A DNA stretch of 64,000 nucleotides. Source: Chitinophaga rhizophila (GTDB lineage: Bacteria; Bacteroidota; Bacteroidia; Chitinophagales; Chitinophagaceae). This document shows positions 16,443 through 25,676 of this stretch, piece by piece. The translations under genes were made by a program, and so were the position numbers. Every line of letters starts with the position of its first letter. Position 1 is the first letter of the stretch. Location of the stretch: positions 682,001-746,000 of the forward strand of contig NZ_JAICCF010000001.1 of NCBI RefSeq assembly GCF_019492185.1. Direction: 5' to 3'. A model generated the notes under the pieces. That model was not told the DNA's origin, searched no databases, and saw only the letters and a program-made list of their open reading frames with translations.

Positions 16443-18152
16443 ATGTATCTGTCTGTCAATACATATTCCTTTGGCGAGCGCCTCTTACAGGCCTTCAGCT
16501 GGATGCTGGTACACTCCCTCTGGCAGGGTATGTTATTGGCATTAATAGCAGTAGCGCTACTGCAGCTGATGCGCAAAGCAGGTTCGGCACGCAGGTATAA
16601 TATGGTATTGGCTCATTTCCTGCTGCTTGTGCTGACATGTATTATTACCTTCTTCCGTGAACTTGCCGGCTTTGCATCAGCACAGGAAGTAACTGCTGCG
16701 GGTAGTCTACAGGAGAGTGCGGCTACTGTTTTCCGGTTCAACACCGCACTGCTCTCTTCATTGGCTGTCAGCTTCGCTGATCTTGTTTCTGCGAATGCAC
16801 CCCTGCTGGTTATTATATGGGCAGCGCTCTTTTCTATCCGTTCACTTCGCATGATTCAGGGATTAAGATTCCTTCAACATGCCAGACAGCGGCAGGTGTA
16901 TAAAGCTCCTGCTATGTGGCAACAAAGGGTACAACAGTTATGCGATACCTTAGGGGTGCTCCGTACAGTACAACTGCTGGAATCTACCTATATCAAGGTA
17001 CCCATGGTAGCGGGACACCTGAAACCTGTAATACTTATGCCAGCCGGCCTGCTGACAGGTTTGCCGCCTGCACAGATAGAGGCTGTGCTGTTGCACGAAC
17101 TCGCGCATATAGGTCGTCATGACTACCTTATCAACCTGGTGCAGACCTGTTTGGAAACATTCTTCTTCTTCAATCCCGGCGTGCTGTGGTTATCGTCTAT
17201 ACTGCGTGATGAAAGGGAGCATTGCTGTGACGATGTTGCCCTGCAACAGACAGGTAGTAAGAAAACATTTATACAGGCATTGGTGAGTTTTAAGGAATAC
17301 ACACTTACAGCACAAGTAACCGCGGTTGCTTTCCCCGGTAGTAAGAACCAGCTGCTCCAGCGTGTTAGCCGTATTATCAATAATCAGCATCAAGCGCCGG
17401 GTACTGGTGAAAAAGCATGCTTCTTCATTGGCCTCGGAATATTGTGCATAATACTCTCGGCAGCCGCAATGACATACCTGCACCCCGACAGTCGCACCAC
17501 AGCTGAAGCGCCTGCCCTGCTTACACAGAAAGAGGCTATTATCACCTTAATGGCACCACCGAAGGAGAAGGCCGTTCAGGCTCCTGTATATAAAACTATC
17601 GTCAAATCAGCCAGTCAGATCGTAGCTGCGGTACCTGCCAGCACGGTGCTACCTCCGGCGCGTACAAGTGTACCGGTACAGGTACCTATACCCACTGATG
17701 AGCAAGATAATATGTATGCACCGGTGACTGAAGAAGCAGCAGACAATACCTTAGCAGACATCGCACGGCAAAGTGAAGAACAGCTCCGGCGTGAAAGGGC
17801 ACAGCTGGAAAGATACCGGCATCAGGCAGCGCTGGATCGCCTCCAGGCGGAACGTGACAGGAAACAGGCTGACAAAGACAGGGAGCAGGCACGCTTAGAC
17901 CGCATACAGGCAGATAAAGACAGAATGCAGGCTGACCAGGATCGTAAGCAGGCTTTAATAGACAGGCAACAAGCTATTATGGACCGCAATAATGCTGAAA
18001 GAGAAAGAAGAGAACATGCACGTGCGGCCGCTCAGTACGAACTGCAGCGTAAAGCCTTTTATCAGGATAGATACTCCGGCACCACCGAGCATCATAACAA
18101 CGGTGACCGTAATACTACTAACCAGCATAATAACGAAAATAATATACAGTAA
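16443..18152 (+). CDS. M56-family (BlaR1-like) membrane metalloprotease with charged heptad-repeat tail
   Basis: 569 aa. N-terminal transmembrane helices (SWMLVHSLWQGMLLALIAVALL and two or three more) surround a zinc protease domain with HELAHIGRHDYL (HExxH at 218-222). A further helix near 320-335 (IGLGILCIILSAAAMTYL) leads into an extracytoplasmic C-terminal part. BlaR1 has a penicillin-binding sensor there. This protein instead has a Pro/Ala-rich linker, then nine seven-residue units of the form RxQAxxD (residues 459-521), and an Asn/His-rich tail. The same repeat fills the protein encoded next. A signal other than beta-lactam is likely. Confidence 0.93.
   Translation: MYLSVNTYSFGERLLQAFSWMLVHSLWQGMLLALIAVALLQLMRKAGSARRYNMVLAHFLLLVLTCIITFFRELAGFASAQEVTAAGSLQESAATVFRFNTALLSSLAVSFADLVSANAPLLVIIWAALFSIRSLRMIQGLRFLQHARQRQVYKAPAMWQQRVQQLCDTLGVLRTVQLLESTYIKVPMVAGHLKPVILMPAGLLTGLPPAQIEAVLLHELAHIGRHDYLINLVQTCLETFFFFNPGVLWLSSILRDEREHCCDDVALQQTGSKKTFIQALVSFKEYTLTAQVTAVAFPGSKNQLLQRVSRIINNQHQAPGTGEKACFFIGLGILCIILSAAAMTYLHPDSRTTAEAPALLTQKEAIITLMAPPKEKAVQAPVYKTIVKSASQIVAAVPASTVLPPARTSVPVQVPIPTDEQDNMYAPVTEEAADNTLADIARQSEEQLRRERAQLERYRHQAALDRLQAERDRKQADKDREQARLDRIQADKDRMQADQDRKQALIDRQQAIMDRNNAERERREHARAAAQYELQRKAFYQDRYSGTTEHHNNGDRNTTNQHNNENNIQ
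17817..18005 (+). repeat. 21-bp coding repeats (RxQAxxD) in the M56 sensor
   Basis: Nine in-frame 21-bp units encode seven-residue repeats (for example RKQADKD, RIQADKD, RKQALID). The DNA copies have diverged while the Arg, Gln-Ala and Asp positions are kept. Confidence 0.85.
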
Positions 18153-18359
18153 GACCTGGCCTGCCTACCATTCAGGCTGATTATTTACCCATAAAACATC
18201 TCGTTTAAAATACTGTGCACTGCACAGATGGCAGCTTATTGCCATACCATTCATATTATCAGTTAGCAACTATCATTTTTTCACCGCCACCGGCTGAAAC
18301 AGGCTACTATTTGCCTCTATCTCCGGCATATTATTCACAATTATTAAATCCATCAGAAC
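18153..18359. other. Gap between the M56 sensor and the secreted repeat protein
   Basis: About 207 bp without a credible gene. I saw no clear terminator and no clear TAnnTTTG box, so cotranscription of the downstream gene with blaI and the M56 gene is possible but not shown. Confidence 0.4.
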
Positions 18360-19265
18360 ATGAAAAGCATTCACACCATGCGCTACCTGCTGCTTACAGG
18401 TCTACTTGTATTCACCGCCAGCGGCTATGCACAAAAAGCCGCCCCTGCGGTTCATGGTACACACATCACCAAAGAGGGCAACACTGACATTGAAGAGATC
18501 ACCACTGATAAAGACGGTAAGCTATATCACATCATACTTGAAGAAGGTAAAATGACCAGCCTGGCCATTGACGGCAAAGAGATTCCAAAGGAGAACTGGA
18601 ACGAATATGACTCCTTTGTTAAAGCGTTACAAGAACAATTGAAGAAAGACAGGTTGCAGGCAGAAAAAGACAAGGAACAGGCCAGGAGAGATCGGGAACA
18701 GGCCCAAAAAGACCGACTGGAGGCCAATAAACATCGCCAACAGGCTAACCTGGACAGGCAACAGGCAGAAAGAGACAGGCAACAGTTCCTCCGTGACAGG
18801 GAACAGTTTGAAAAAGACAGAAAACAGGCAGATATTGACCGTATACAGGCAGATAAGGACCGCGAACAGGCATTACGCGATAGGGCACAGGCAGAGAAAG
18901 ATCGTACGCAGGCAGAGGGCGACAGACAAGCTGCTGAAAGAGACAGAAAGCAAGCAGATATTGACCGTGCAAGAGCAGACAAAGACCGTGAACGGGCAGA
19001 AATAGACCGCGCTGCAGCAGAAGAAGACAAAAAACTGATTGGTAACCTGGTATCTGACGTAGTAACCGACAAACTCGTTGCTACTAAAAGCGACATACGG
19101 GAACTGATCATCGACTCAAAAGGAATGACAGTAAATGGCGCGCAACAATCCGCTGATGTACACAGGAGATACCTGGCTAAATACCAGGCCGCCATTAAAA
19201 GCGGCATCTCCTACAGCGCACAGAATGGTCATGTACAGATTCAGCGCAAATGGAATGGACAATAG
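18360..19265 (+). CDS. Secreted protein with 18 charged heptad repeats, partner of the M56 sensor
   Basis: 301 aa, function unknown. A signal peptide (MRYLLLTGLLVFTASGYA, cleavage about residue 24) is followed by a small domain (about 35-90) rich in Asp/Glu/Lys. Then come 18 uninterrupted seven-residue units of the form RxQAxxD (residues 98-223). A C-terminal domain (about 224-301) follows: KKLIGNLVSDVVTDKLV, then SDIRELIIDSKGMTVNGAQQ. The repeat should form a long, highly charged alpha-helical rod. The same unit occurs in the extracytoplasmic tail of the M56 sensor just upstream, so the two proteins probably interact or share an origin. A second ATG lies at 18378. Confidence 0.88.
   Translation: MKSIHTMRYLLLTGLLVFTASGYAQKAAPAVHGTHITKEGNTDIEEITTDKDGKLYHIILEEGKMTSLAIDGKEIPKENWNEYDSFVKALQEQLKKDRLQAEKDKEQARRDREQAQKDRLEANKHRQQANLDRQQAERDRQQFLRDREQFEKDRKQADIDRIQADKDREQALRDRAQAEKDRTQAEGDRQAAERDRKQADIDRARADKDRERAEIDRAAAEEDKKLIGNLVSDVVTDKLVATKSDIRELIIDSKGMTVNGAQQSADVHRRYLAKYQAAIKSGISYSAQNGHVQIQRKWNGQ
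18651..19028 (+). repeat. Minisatellite of eighteen 21-bp units coding RxQAxxD
   Basis: Eighteen consecutive in-frame units. Units 9 and 15 encode the identical RKQADID. The others vary mainly at positions 2, 5 and 6. Regular length with no frame slips shows selection for the seven-residue period. Confidence 0.9.
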
Positions 19266-19316
19266 CATATCCTGGAGGATAGAGCCGGTCTCGTTAAGAG
19301 ACCGTTATAAACAAAG

Positions 19317-19343
19317 GAGCCTGCCTTGAATCAAGGCAGGCTC
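19317..19343. terminator. Bidirectional terminator between convergent genes
   Basis: GAGCCTGCCTTG (19317-19328) and CAAGGCAGGCTC (19332-19343) form a perfect 12-bp stem with a 3-nt loop. It lies between the repeat-protein gene and the convergent Tricorn-like gene. Confidence 0.85.
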
Positions 19344-19364
19344 TGAAATTTTATACGCAATTTA

Positions 19365-22300
19365 TTATTTGATATCTTTCAGCATTTCAGTCACCGCTGC
19401 TTCCAGCTGGTTGTCTTTACCTGTCAGTCCATCTTCATAACGAAGAGGCACCCGGATGTCTGGCTCCAGCTGCAGGTTCTCCAAAGGACGGTCAGTAGTT
19501 CTTCCAATCACACCCACCATCGGGATACCGAATACCAGCGACTGATCAATCTGCCGTTCCCACCATACTGCCGTTCCCGTACCTGGTACTGGCATACCGA
19601 TCAATTTACCCAGGTTATCCTGTTTGTAAATGAAAGGGAAGATGTGTGCGTCACTGTAGTTGCCTTCACCCATCAGCACACAGCTTGGTCTGGTCCAGCG
19701 GGTCTGCGGCTCCCATGCTTTTGTACGATAGCCCTGCGGTGCGAAGTTCATATAAGCTTTACCGCTGAGGAAGTTGTACAGGTCATCATGCAGCCAACCA
19801 CCGCCATTAAAGCGGGTATCAACAATCAGCGCCTGTTTTTCCCTGTTTTTACCCATTACCTCATCATATACAGAGCGGTAGCTTGCATCATTCATACCCT
19901 GCACGTGTACATATCCTACTTTACCGCCGCTCAGTTTATCTACCATATTGCGCATATTAGTTACCCAGCGCTTGTACAGCAGATTACCTTCTTCACCGCC
20001 GGAAATAGGTTTTACCGACTCATCCCAGCGTCTGCCTGTAGCAGGGTCGAAGAGGCTAACCAATATATTGGAGCCTGACTTACGGTTTAGTAATATTGCC
20101 CAGTCTTTCTGTGCAGAGATAGTTTCACCATCAATCCGCTCGATGATGTTACCTTTCTTCAGTTTACTGAATGCTTTGTCAAACGGTCCGCCAGGTATTA
20201 CTTCATCTACTTTCAGGCCGTTACCGGTAAAGGTCTCGTCATACAATAAGCCTAATGCAGCTGTATTGTCGCCATCAGAGCGTCCACTTGCGAAACGCCC
20301 CCCTGTGTGAGATGCATTCAGTTCTCCCAGCAGCTCGCTCAATAATTCCTGGAAGTCGTAGTTGTTACTGATATATGGCAGGAAACGTTCGTAATTCTTC
20401 GCATACATTTCCCAGTCAATCTTCTTAAGTGTGCCCGGATCATAGAACTTGTCTACTACCTGCTTCCAGGCATGTTCATAAATATAACGGCGCTCTGCCT
20501 CCTGGTCCAGTACAAACTCAGTACTGATGGTCACAGGAGTGATCTTACCTGAAGTGGCATCTACTTTCACTACACTGCCACGATTGCTGACAAACAGTGT
20601 ATTACCGTCCTTGCTCAGTACGATACTACCCGGAGTACCACCCAGTTTAGCCAGTAGCTTTGTTTCACCGGTTCTGGGTTCTGTTGTCCACAGGTCGTAT
20701 CCCTTCTCAAATGAAGCGGTGTAGAAGATCTTGCTGGCGTCGTTGTTAATCACATAATCGCTGATAGAGGCACTGTTCAGCGTAAAGCGTACAATACGTG
20801 CATCCAGGTTGGTAAAATCAGGAGTATATGGCTTCTTAAGTGTAGCAGTGTCTTTCTTTGCTGCGGAGCTGTCCTTGCCTGCTTTCTTTGCATTATCCTC
20901 TTTTTCCTTCAGCAGGTTGAAGTCGTCTTTGGACAGGTTAAATCTGTCAAAAGCTTCCTGGTCAAAGAATACACCAAAGACATCCACCTCTCTGCTTCCC
21001 TGGCGTGCCAGCGACCGGCGGCCATACCGATCACTCTCCCATGTCATGATCTTACCGTCAGCACTCCATTTGGAATTACGCTCGCCAAAGCCGCTCAACA
21101 CAGGGTAGATTGTCTGCCCTTTCCCATCTGCTGGGATGATAGCGGCATTGGATACATTAAAATATCCCTGGTGATCTGCTGTCAGTACCCATTTACTATC
21201 AGGGCTCCATACAAATTCCCAGTCTCCGTCAGAGTAGGAGAAGTTACGGCCTGCTGGTAGCAGAGTACGGCTTTTCTTTGATGCGATATTAAATACGCGG
21301 AGTACATTACGGTCTTCCACATAGGCAATCTCTTTTCCATCAGGCGAGAATACCGGCTGAAATTCTTCCGCTTCTGTAGCGATAAGCGGTTCTTCCTTCA
21401 GCAGCGTGGAAGCAAAGAAATATGGCTCTTCCCCGCGTATAATGGTAGACTGATAAATATCCCAGTTACCATTCCTTTCAGCTGCATATATCAGCTTCTT
21501 TCCATCGGGAGACCACGCTACAGAACGTTCCTGTTGTGGGGTATTGGTAATACGTTTGGTCAGGTTGCCCTCTACGCTGGTCACGAAGATCTCCCCGCGC
21601 GCTACGAATGCCATTTCCTTTCCGTCAGGCCGCATCGCAAATTCGGTTACGTTACCGCTGACAGGAATAGGTTTCGTTACTGCAGAACGGCCATCGTTGA
21701 ATATCTGAACCGCCAGTTTCTTTGGCTGCTGGCCTTCTTTTAAAGTATAAATTTCTCCGTTCCAGGTGAAGCAAAGCAGGTTGTCATCTGACTTGGATAG
21801 ATGACGTACCGGGTGCTTCTCAAAACGGGTCAGTTGCTGCATCTTGTTCTTGTCGGTAGTAGAAGCCCTGAATATGTTCTGCGCAATGCCGCCTTTCTCA
21901 CTCAGGTAATACACGTCATTGTCGTTGGCGAACAGTGGCTCACGGTCTTCCCCCTCATAGCCTGAGATCTGCTGGTAACGCTTTCCGGCGATATCATATA
22001 CCCAGATATCGCGGGTAACAGCTGATACGTGATGCTTACGCCACGGATCTTCATAACCCTTACGGTCCTGGAAAATGATCTGGGTACCTTTGGCATTATA
22101 ACGTGCAGACTCTGCACCGGCAGCAGTGATCAATAGCGGGCGGCCACCGGTTACAGGTACCGTGTACAGGTTGGCAAACAGGCTGGAACTGAACCTTACG
22201 CTGGAGGCAGGGGCATTACGGGCACTGCCGAAAAGCACCTGTTTGCTATCAGGCGTGAAGTCGTACGGGTAATCATTAGCGCTGTTGAAGGTGAGGCGTA

Positions 22301-22601
22301 CAGGTGTACCGCCTGTTGCGGGCATGACAAATACATCGAAGTTGCCATAGCGGTCACTGGCAAAAGCCAGGTGCTTTCCGTCGTGACTCCAGACTGGCAT
22401 CATGTCCTGTGCTTCATGTATGGTAACAGGAACAGCCACACCGCCGTTGGCATCAACGCGGTAGATGTCTCCTTTATAACCGAAGGCGATGGTTTTACCA
22501 TCCGGAGAGATAGCGGGATATCGTAACCATTGTGCGGCTTCCTGTGCATGGCTCAGGCCATAGGTACAGCACATTGTAAGTGCAAGTAGTAGTTTTCTCA
22601 T
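19365..22601 (-). CDS. Tricorn-like S41 protease with TolB-type beta-propellers
   Basis: 1078 aa, close to the length of archaeal Tricorn. A signal peptide (MRKLLLALTMCCTYGLSHA) sends it to the periplasm. Two propellers follow, built from PD40/TolB repeats such as PAISPDGKTIAFGYKGDIY and PVFSPDGKEIAYVEDRN. A helical C1 domain is next (WKQVVDKFYDPGTLKKIDWEMY), then a PDZ domain (GLKVDEVIPGGPFDKAFSKLKKGNIIERIDG) and the S41 fold. The catalytic Ser is Ser983 in GNYSDAHIFPF, matching GxWSDAH in Tricorn. It probably degrades oligopeptides in the periplasm. Confidence 0.95.
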   Translation of the reverse strand: MRKLLLALTMCCTYGLSHAQEAAQWLRYPAISPDGKTIAFGYKGDIYRVDANGGVAVPVTIHEAQDMMPVWSHDGKHLAFASDRYGNFDVFVMPATGGTPVRLTFNSANDYPYDFTPDSKQVLFGSARNAPASSVRFSSSLFANLYTVPVTGGRPLLITAAGAESARYNAKGTQIIFQDRKGYEDPWRKHHVSAVTRDIWVYDIAGKRYQQISGYEGEDREPLFANDNDVYYLSEKGGIAQNIFRASTTDKNKMQQLTRFEKHPVRHLSKSDDNLLCFTWNGEIYTLKEGQQPKKLAVQIFNDGRSAVTKPIPVSGNVTEFAMRPDGKEMAFVARGEIFVTSVEGNLTKRITNTPQQERSVAWSPDGKKLIYAAERNGNWDIYQSTIIRGEEPYFFASTLLKEEPLIATEAEEFQPVFSPDGKEIAYVEDRNVLRVFNIASKKSRTLLPAGRNFSYSDGDWEFVWSPDSKWVLTADHQGYFNVSNAAIIPADGKGQTIYPVLSGFGERNSKWSADGKIMTWESDRYGRRSLARQGSREVDVFGVFFDQEAFDRFNLSKDDFNLLKEKEDNAKKAGKDSSAAKKDTATLKKPYTPDFTNLDARIVRFTLNSASISDYVINNDASKIFYTASFEKGYDLWTTEPRTGETKLLAKLGGTPGSIVLSKDGNTLFVSNRGSVVKVDATSGKITPVTISTEFVLDQEAERRYIYEHAWKQVVDKFYDPGTLKKIDWEMYAKNYERFLPYISNNYDFQELLSELLGELNASHTGGRFASGRSDGDNTAALGLLYDETFTGNGLKVDEVIPGGPFDKAFSKLKKGNIIERIDGETISAQKDWAILLNRKSGSNILVSLFDPATGRRWDESVKPISGGEEGNLLYKRWVTNMRNMVDKLSGGKVGYVHVQGMNDASYRSVYDEVMGKNREKQALIVDTRFNGGGWLHDDLYNFLSGKAYMNFAPQGYRTKAWEPQTRWTRPSCVLMGEGNYSDAHIFPFIYKQDNLGKLIGMPVPGTGTAVWWERQIDQSLVFGIPMVGVIGRTTDRPLENLQLEPDIRVPLRYEDGLTGKDNQLEAAVTEMLKDIK

Positions 22602-22702
22602 AAATAGGCGGCTGTTATTTCGCTTCTCAATATAGGAAATGCAACCGCTTATTTATAAACGTAATTGATAAAAGGCGCGCTGTCCTGATGACTTACCTAT
22701 GG

Positions 22703-24145
22703 TCAGGACTTTCCATGGCGTGCCACGCTGTGCTTGCGCCCATAGCCAAAATAAATGGCAAATCCGATCAGCAGCCATACAATTAATCTTATCCAGGTAT
22801 CCAGCGGCAGCGAAAACATCATCAGCAGGCAGGTCAGAATACCCAGGATAGGCACCACCGGCACCCATGGTGTCTTAAATGCTCTAGGCAGATCAGGTTG
22901 TTCCCTGCGAAGGATAATCACAGCCAGGCATACCATTACAAAGGCCAGCAGCGTACCAATACTGGTCATCTCTCCTACTACATGAATAGGTACCAGTCCG
23001 GCAAAAAGGCTGATAAACACGCAAAGCACAATATTGGACTTGTAAGGCGTTGCAAAACGGGGATGCAGTACCGAGAATACAGGCGGCAGCAATCCATCTT
23101 TACTCATGGAGTAAAATACGCGGGATTGCCCCAGCAGGTCAACCAGTATCACCGAGGTATAACCAATCAGGATGGCTCCGATAACTGCCAGAAACAACCA
23201 CTCATATGGCGTATGTGCAATGGCTACCGCTACCGGTGCAGCATTGTCCTTAAATTCTGTATAATGTGCCAGTCCGGTCATCACATAACCAAACAATACA
23301 AACAAGATCGTACAAATGATCAGCGAACCAAGTATACCAATCGGCATGTTCCGCTTCGGGTTTTTAGTCTCCTGTGCCATCGTAGCTACAATGTCAAAGC
23401 CAATGAAAACAAAAAACACGACCCCGGCCCCACGCAGTATACCACTCAGACCAAAATGACCAAATTCCCCGGTATTCTCCGGGATAAAAGGCTGATAGTT
23501 CTGCGGATTAATATAATTCCAGCCCAGTGCAATGAACACCAATACCACGCTGATCTTCAATGCCACAACAATCGCATTGAATAAGGCGGAACCTCTCGTA
23601 CCGAAAATGATAATAGACGTAATGAAGACGATAATCAGTACAGCAGGCAGATTGATAAACCCATGTATCAATGTACCATCTGCCAGCTTCACAGTCTCAA
23701 AGGGTGATGTTACCAGCTGCGCCGGCAGGTGTATGTCAAATTTATTCAGGAAACTAACCAGGTATCTGGACCAGCTGATACCAACAGTTGCAGCGCCGAC
23801 AGAATACTCCAGCACCAGGTCCCATCCAATGATCCAGGCAAACAACTCTCCCATGGTGGCATATGCATACGTATACGCGCTACCCGCTACCGGCACCATA
23901 GAGGCCAGTTCCGCATAACAGAGTGCACTGAAGGCACAACCTACCGCTGCTAATACAAAAGAAAGGATGACTGCCGGACCTGTATTATTAGCCGCTGCAA
24001 TACCTGTAAGTGAAAACAGGCCTGCGCCTATGATCACCCCAATCCCTATGGCAACGAGATTAATACCGCCCAGATTACGCTTTAATGAATTGGCCCCGCT
24101 TTGTGCAGCTTCCTGCTGCAAACTCTCTATCGATTTTCTTATCAC
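22703..24145 (-). CDS. APC-superfamily amino-acid permease (cationic amino-acid transporter type)
   Basis: 480 aa, 12-13 transmembrane helices. LGGINLVAIGIGVIIGAGLFSLTG is the TM1 signature of the CAT/YfnA group. AELASMVPVAGSAYTYAYATMGELFAWIIGWDLVLEY and AQETKNPKRNMPIGI are typical landmarks. The C-terminus has the two extra helices of the CAT group. The substrate is probably an amino acid, not determined here. A full TAnnTTTG box lies 20 bp upstream of the start. Confidence 0.93.
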   Translation of the reverse strand: MIRKSIESLQQEAAQSGANSLKRNLGGINLVAIGIGVIIGAGLFSLTGIAAANNTGPAVILSFVLAAVGCAFSALCYAELASMVPVAGSAYTYAYATMGELFAWIIGWDLVLEYSVGAATVGISWSRYLVSFLNKFDIHLPAQLVTSPFETVKLADGTLIHGFINLPAVLIIVFITSIIIFGTRGSALFNAIVVALKISVVLVFIALGWNYINPQNYQPFIPENTGEFGHFGLSGILRGAGVVFFVFIGFDIVATMAQETKNPKRNMPIGILGSLIICTILFVLFGYVMTGLAHYTEFKDNAAPVAVAIAHTPYEWLFLAVIGAILIGYTSVILVDLLGQSRVFYSMSKDGLLPPVFSVLHPRFATPYKSNIVLCVFISLFAGLVPIHVVGEMTSIGTLLAFVMVCLAVIILRREQPDLPRAFKTPWVPVVPILGILTCLLMMFSLPLDTWIRLIVWLLIGFAIYFGYGRKHSVARHGKS

Positions 24146-24165
24146 AGGTAAAGTTGGTTTGGCTG

Positions 24166-24173
24166 CAAAGGTA
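24166..24173 (-). promoter_or_regulatory. -7 box of the amino-acid permease
   Basis: The minus strand reads TACCTTTG (TAnnTTTG), predicting a leader of about 16 nt before the ATG at 24145. Confidence 0.5.
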
Positions 24174-24356
24174 ATCGGTTAACAGTACCCTACAAAATTA
24201 ATAGGATTTATCATGACACTGCGCTGACTAAAATTATTTTGATTCTGTTAACAACTCATTAACCATATCAATCGACCTCTTTTATATCTTAGACCATATA
24301 TTTCATAGGTATAGGGATATCAGACAGCTGCTCTTTATAGGGCGGCTTATCTTTTT

Positions 24357-24566
24357 TTAGGCCCTTATGATCCCACCCTCATCAGTTTTATAATTATATA
24401 ATCTCTTCACCCGCAACACGTTCAGCCCGCATACCACTCTATTTACTGTTTCTGCCACCGCTTTACCATACCCCGCTCCTGCTGTATCCATCACCTTACC
24501 GCCCATCCGGTAATGAATGTCCGTACCTCCCATATATATAAATCCCCTTTCAACATTTATGACCAT
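24357..24566 (-). CDS. Possible small gene or remnant, similar to the C-terminus of the divergent neighbour
   Basis: 69 aa. I do not recognise the family. Residues 13-27 (MGGTDIHYRMGGKVM) read like the GTGDVYYRIGEKLF segment of the divergent membrane protein at 24669, and the following Val-rich stretch can be aligned with its tail. The frame is open to about 24597 without an earlier Met. It may be a decayed inverted copy or a chance frame in an otherwise empty 520-bp region. Confidence 0.3.
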   Translation of the reverse strand: MVINVERGFIYMGGTDIHYRMGGKVMDTAGAGYGKAVAETVNRVVCGLNVLRVKRLYNYKTDEGGIIRA

Positions 24567-24668
24567 TACCGGAGAATACGCAGTTTTATACTGTGCATAT
24601 TACGGGTATGACTAACAGCGTTATAACGGCTTTTCCGCTGAAGCTTCTTTTTTTCTAACTTTAGATAC

Positions 24669-25664
24669 ATGATACAAGAAGAAGGCCCTCTTACCAATGA
24701 AGATATCCGGCTCCTGAAAACGGCAGGAAGAATTACGGGTATACGATGGCTGCTACTACTGCTGTTCTCCGCTATTACGCTCATACTTGCAGCCCTGCTG
24801 CTAATGGCAGTATGCGCAAGAAAGTCTGGTATATATATACCGGTATCCGTAGCATCCTGTATCAACCTGATTGTTTGCCTGTTTATGTGGCGTAGTGCCC
24901 TGAAGATGAGAAACCGTAGCAGAATCGGTCTGAAAAGCGGCAAAAAGAGGCTGATACGCGCCCGCCTCAAAACAGTCCTTGCCTCCAACAAAGGCGAGCT
25001 CCAATACATCACCCATAATCATGAAATCATTGATGCCCGGGCTGCCCTTCCTGACAGAAGCTTTTTCTATGAACAACGCAGTACCTATCACCAGACGGCC
25101 ATCAGCAATATCTCCGGACTAACTAATTACGAAGTCGTATTACATATCAGCCTCGAAGGCAACATCCTGCTGAAAGCAGAATATCCCCATTCCAACTACC
25201 GCGAAACAACCGGCCGCATCACCACCGATGATCTGCAGCTCATGAAAGAGAAGCAATCTACCCTGGTTAAGCTGTTCCTTACCGGGTGTACCGGCCTGGC
25301 CCTTATGCTGCTGTTAGGGGGTATTGCCAAAGGCAACTACGTCAATCTTTATGTACTCATCGCTGCAGTATACCTTACCTTCTTCCTGCTGGCTATGCCG
25401 GCCTACTATGTATACAACAGCTATACCCGCGCTGAAAGCAAGATCATTATCCGGGGGAAGGTTACTGAGATCATCTCTACTATCCGGCCTAACCTGGGCA
25501 CCGGTGATGTATATTACCGTATCGGCGAAAAGCTGTTCCTGGTAAGGCCCATCGAAAACCTCGGTACCAGGGTGCTGCCTGGTAATGAAGTAGAACTACA
25601 CTTCGTCCGGAAAGCGAATGGCCGCCCTGGCAGAATGCTGTATGATATCAAATGCCAACGCTGA
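24669..25664 (+). CDS. Membrane protein of unknown function
   Basis: 331 aa. Two transmembrane pairs are visible: WLLLLLFSAITLILAALLLMAV with VSVASCINLIVCLFMW (residues about 27-80), and LFLTGCTGLALMLLLGGIA with NLYVLIAAVYLTFFLLAMPAYYVY (about 205-255). Between and after them are soluble domains; the last (SKIIIRGKVTEII, then VYYRIGEKLFLVRPI) looks like a small beta-barrel. I cannot assign a family. A TAACTTTA box, one base off TAnnTTTG, ends four bases before the ATG. The gene is convergent with the permease at 25677, 12 bp away. Confidence 0.85.
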   Translation: MIQEEGPLTNEDIRLLKTAGRITGIRWLLLLLFSAITLILAALLLMAVCARKSGIYIPVSVASCINLIVCLFMWRSALKMRNRSRIGLKSGKKRLIRARLKTVLASNKGELQYITHNHEIIDARAALPDRSFFYEQRSTYHQTAISNISGLTNYEVVLHISLEGNILLKAEYPHSNYRETTGRITTDDLQLMKEKQSTLVKLFLTGCTGLALMLLLGGIAKGNYVNLYVLIAAVYLTFFLLAMPAYYVYNSYTRAESKIIIRGKVTEIISTIRPNLGTGDVYYRIGEKLFLVRPIENLGTRVLPGNEVELHFVRKANGRPGRMLYDIKCQR

Positions 25665-25676
25665 CCAGACCCGCAG

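Noticed and set aside
18651..19028. Possible CRISPR array
   Set aside because: The units are contiguous coding repeats of 21 bp without spacers, in frame inside a gene.
18527..19207. Minus-strand frame (226 aa) rich in Ser, Leu and Cys over the heptad repeats
   Set aside because: A perfectly repetitive coding repeat leaves long open antisense frames; the plus strand has the signal peptide.
22898..23584. Plus-strand frame (228 aa) over the amino-acid permease
   Set aside because: Gln/His/Tyr-rich shadow of transmembrane codons.
24566..25012. Minus-strand frame (148 aa) under the membrane protein at 24669
   Set aside because: Antisense to a gene with clear membrane helices.
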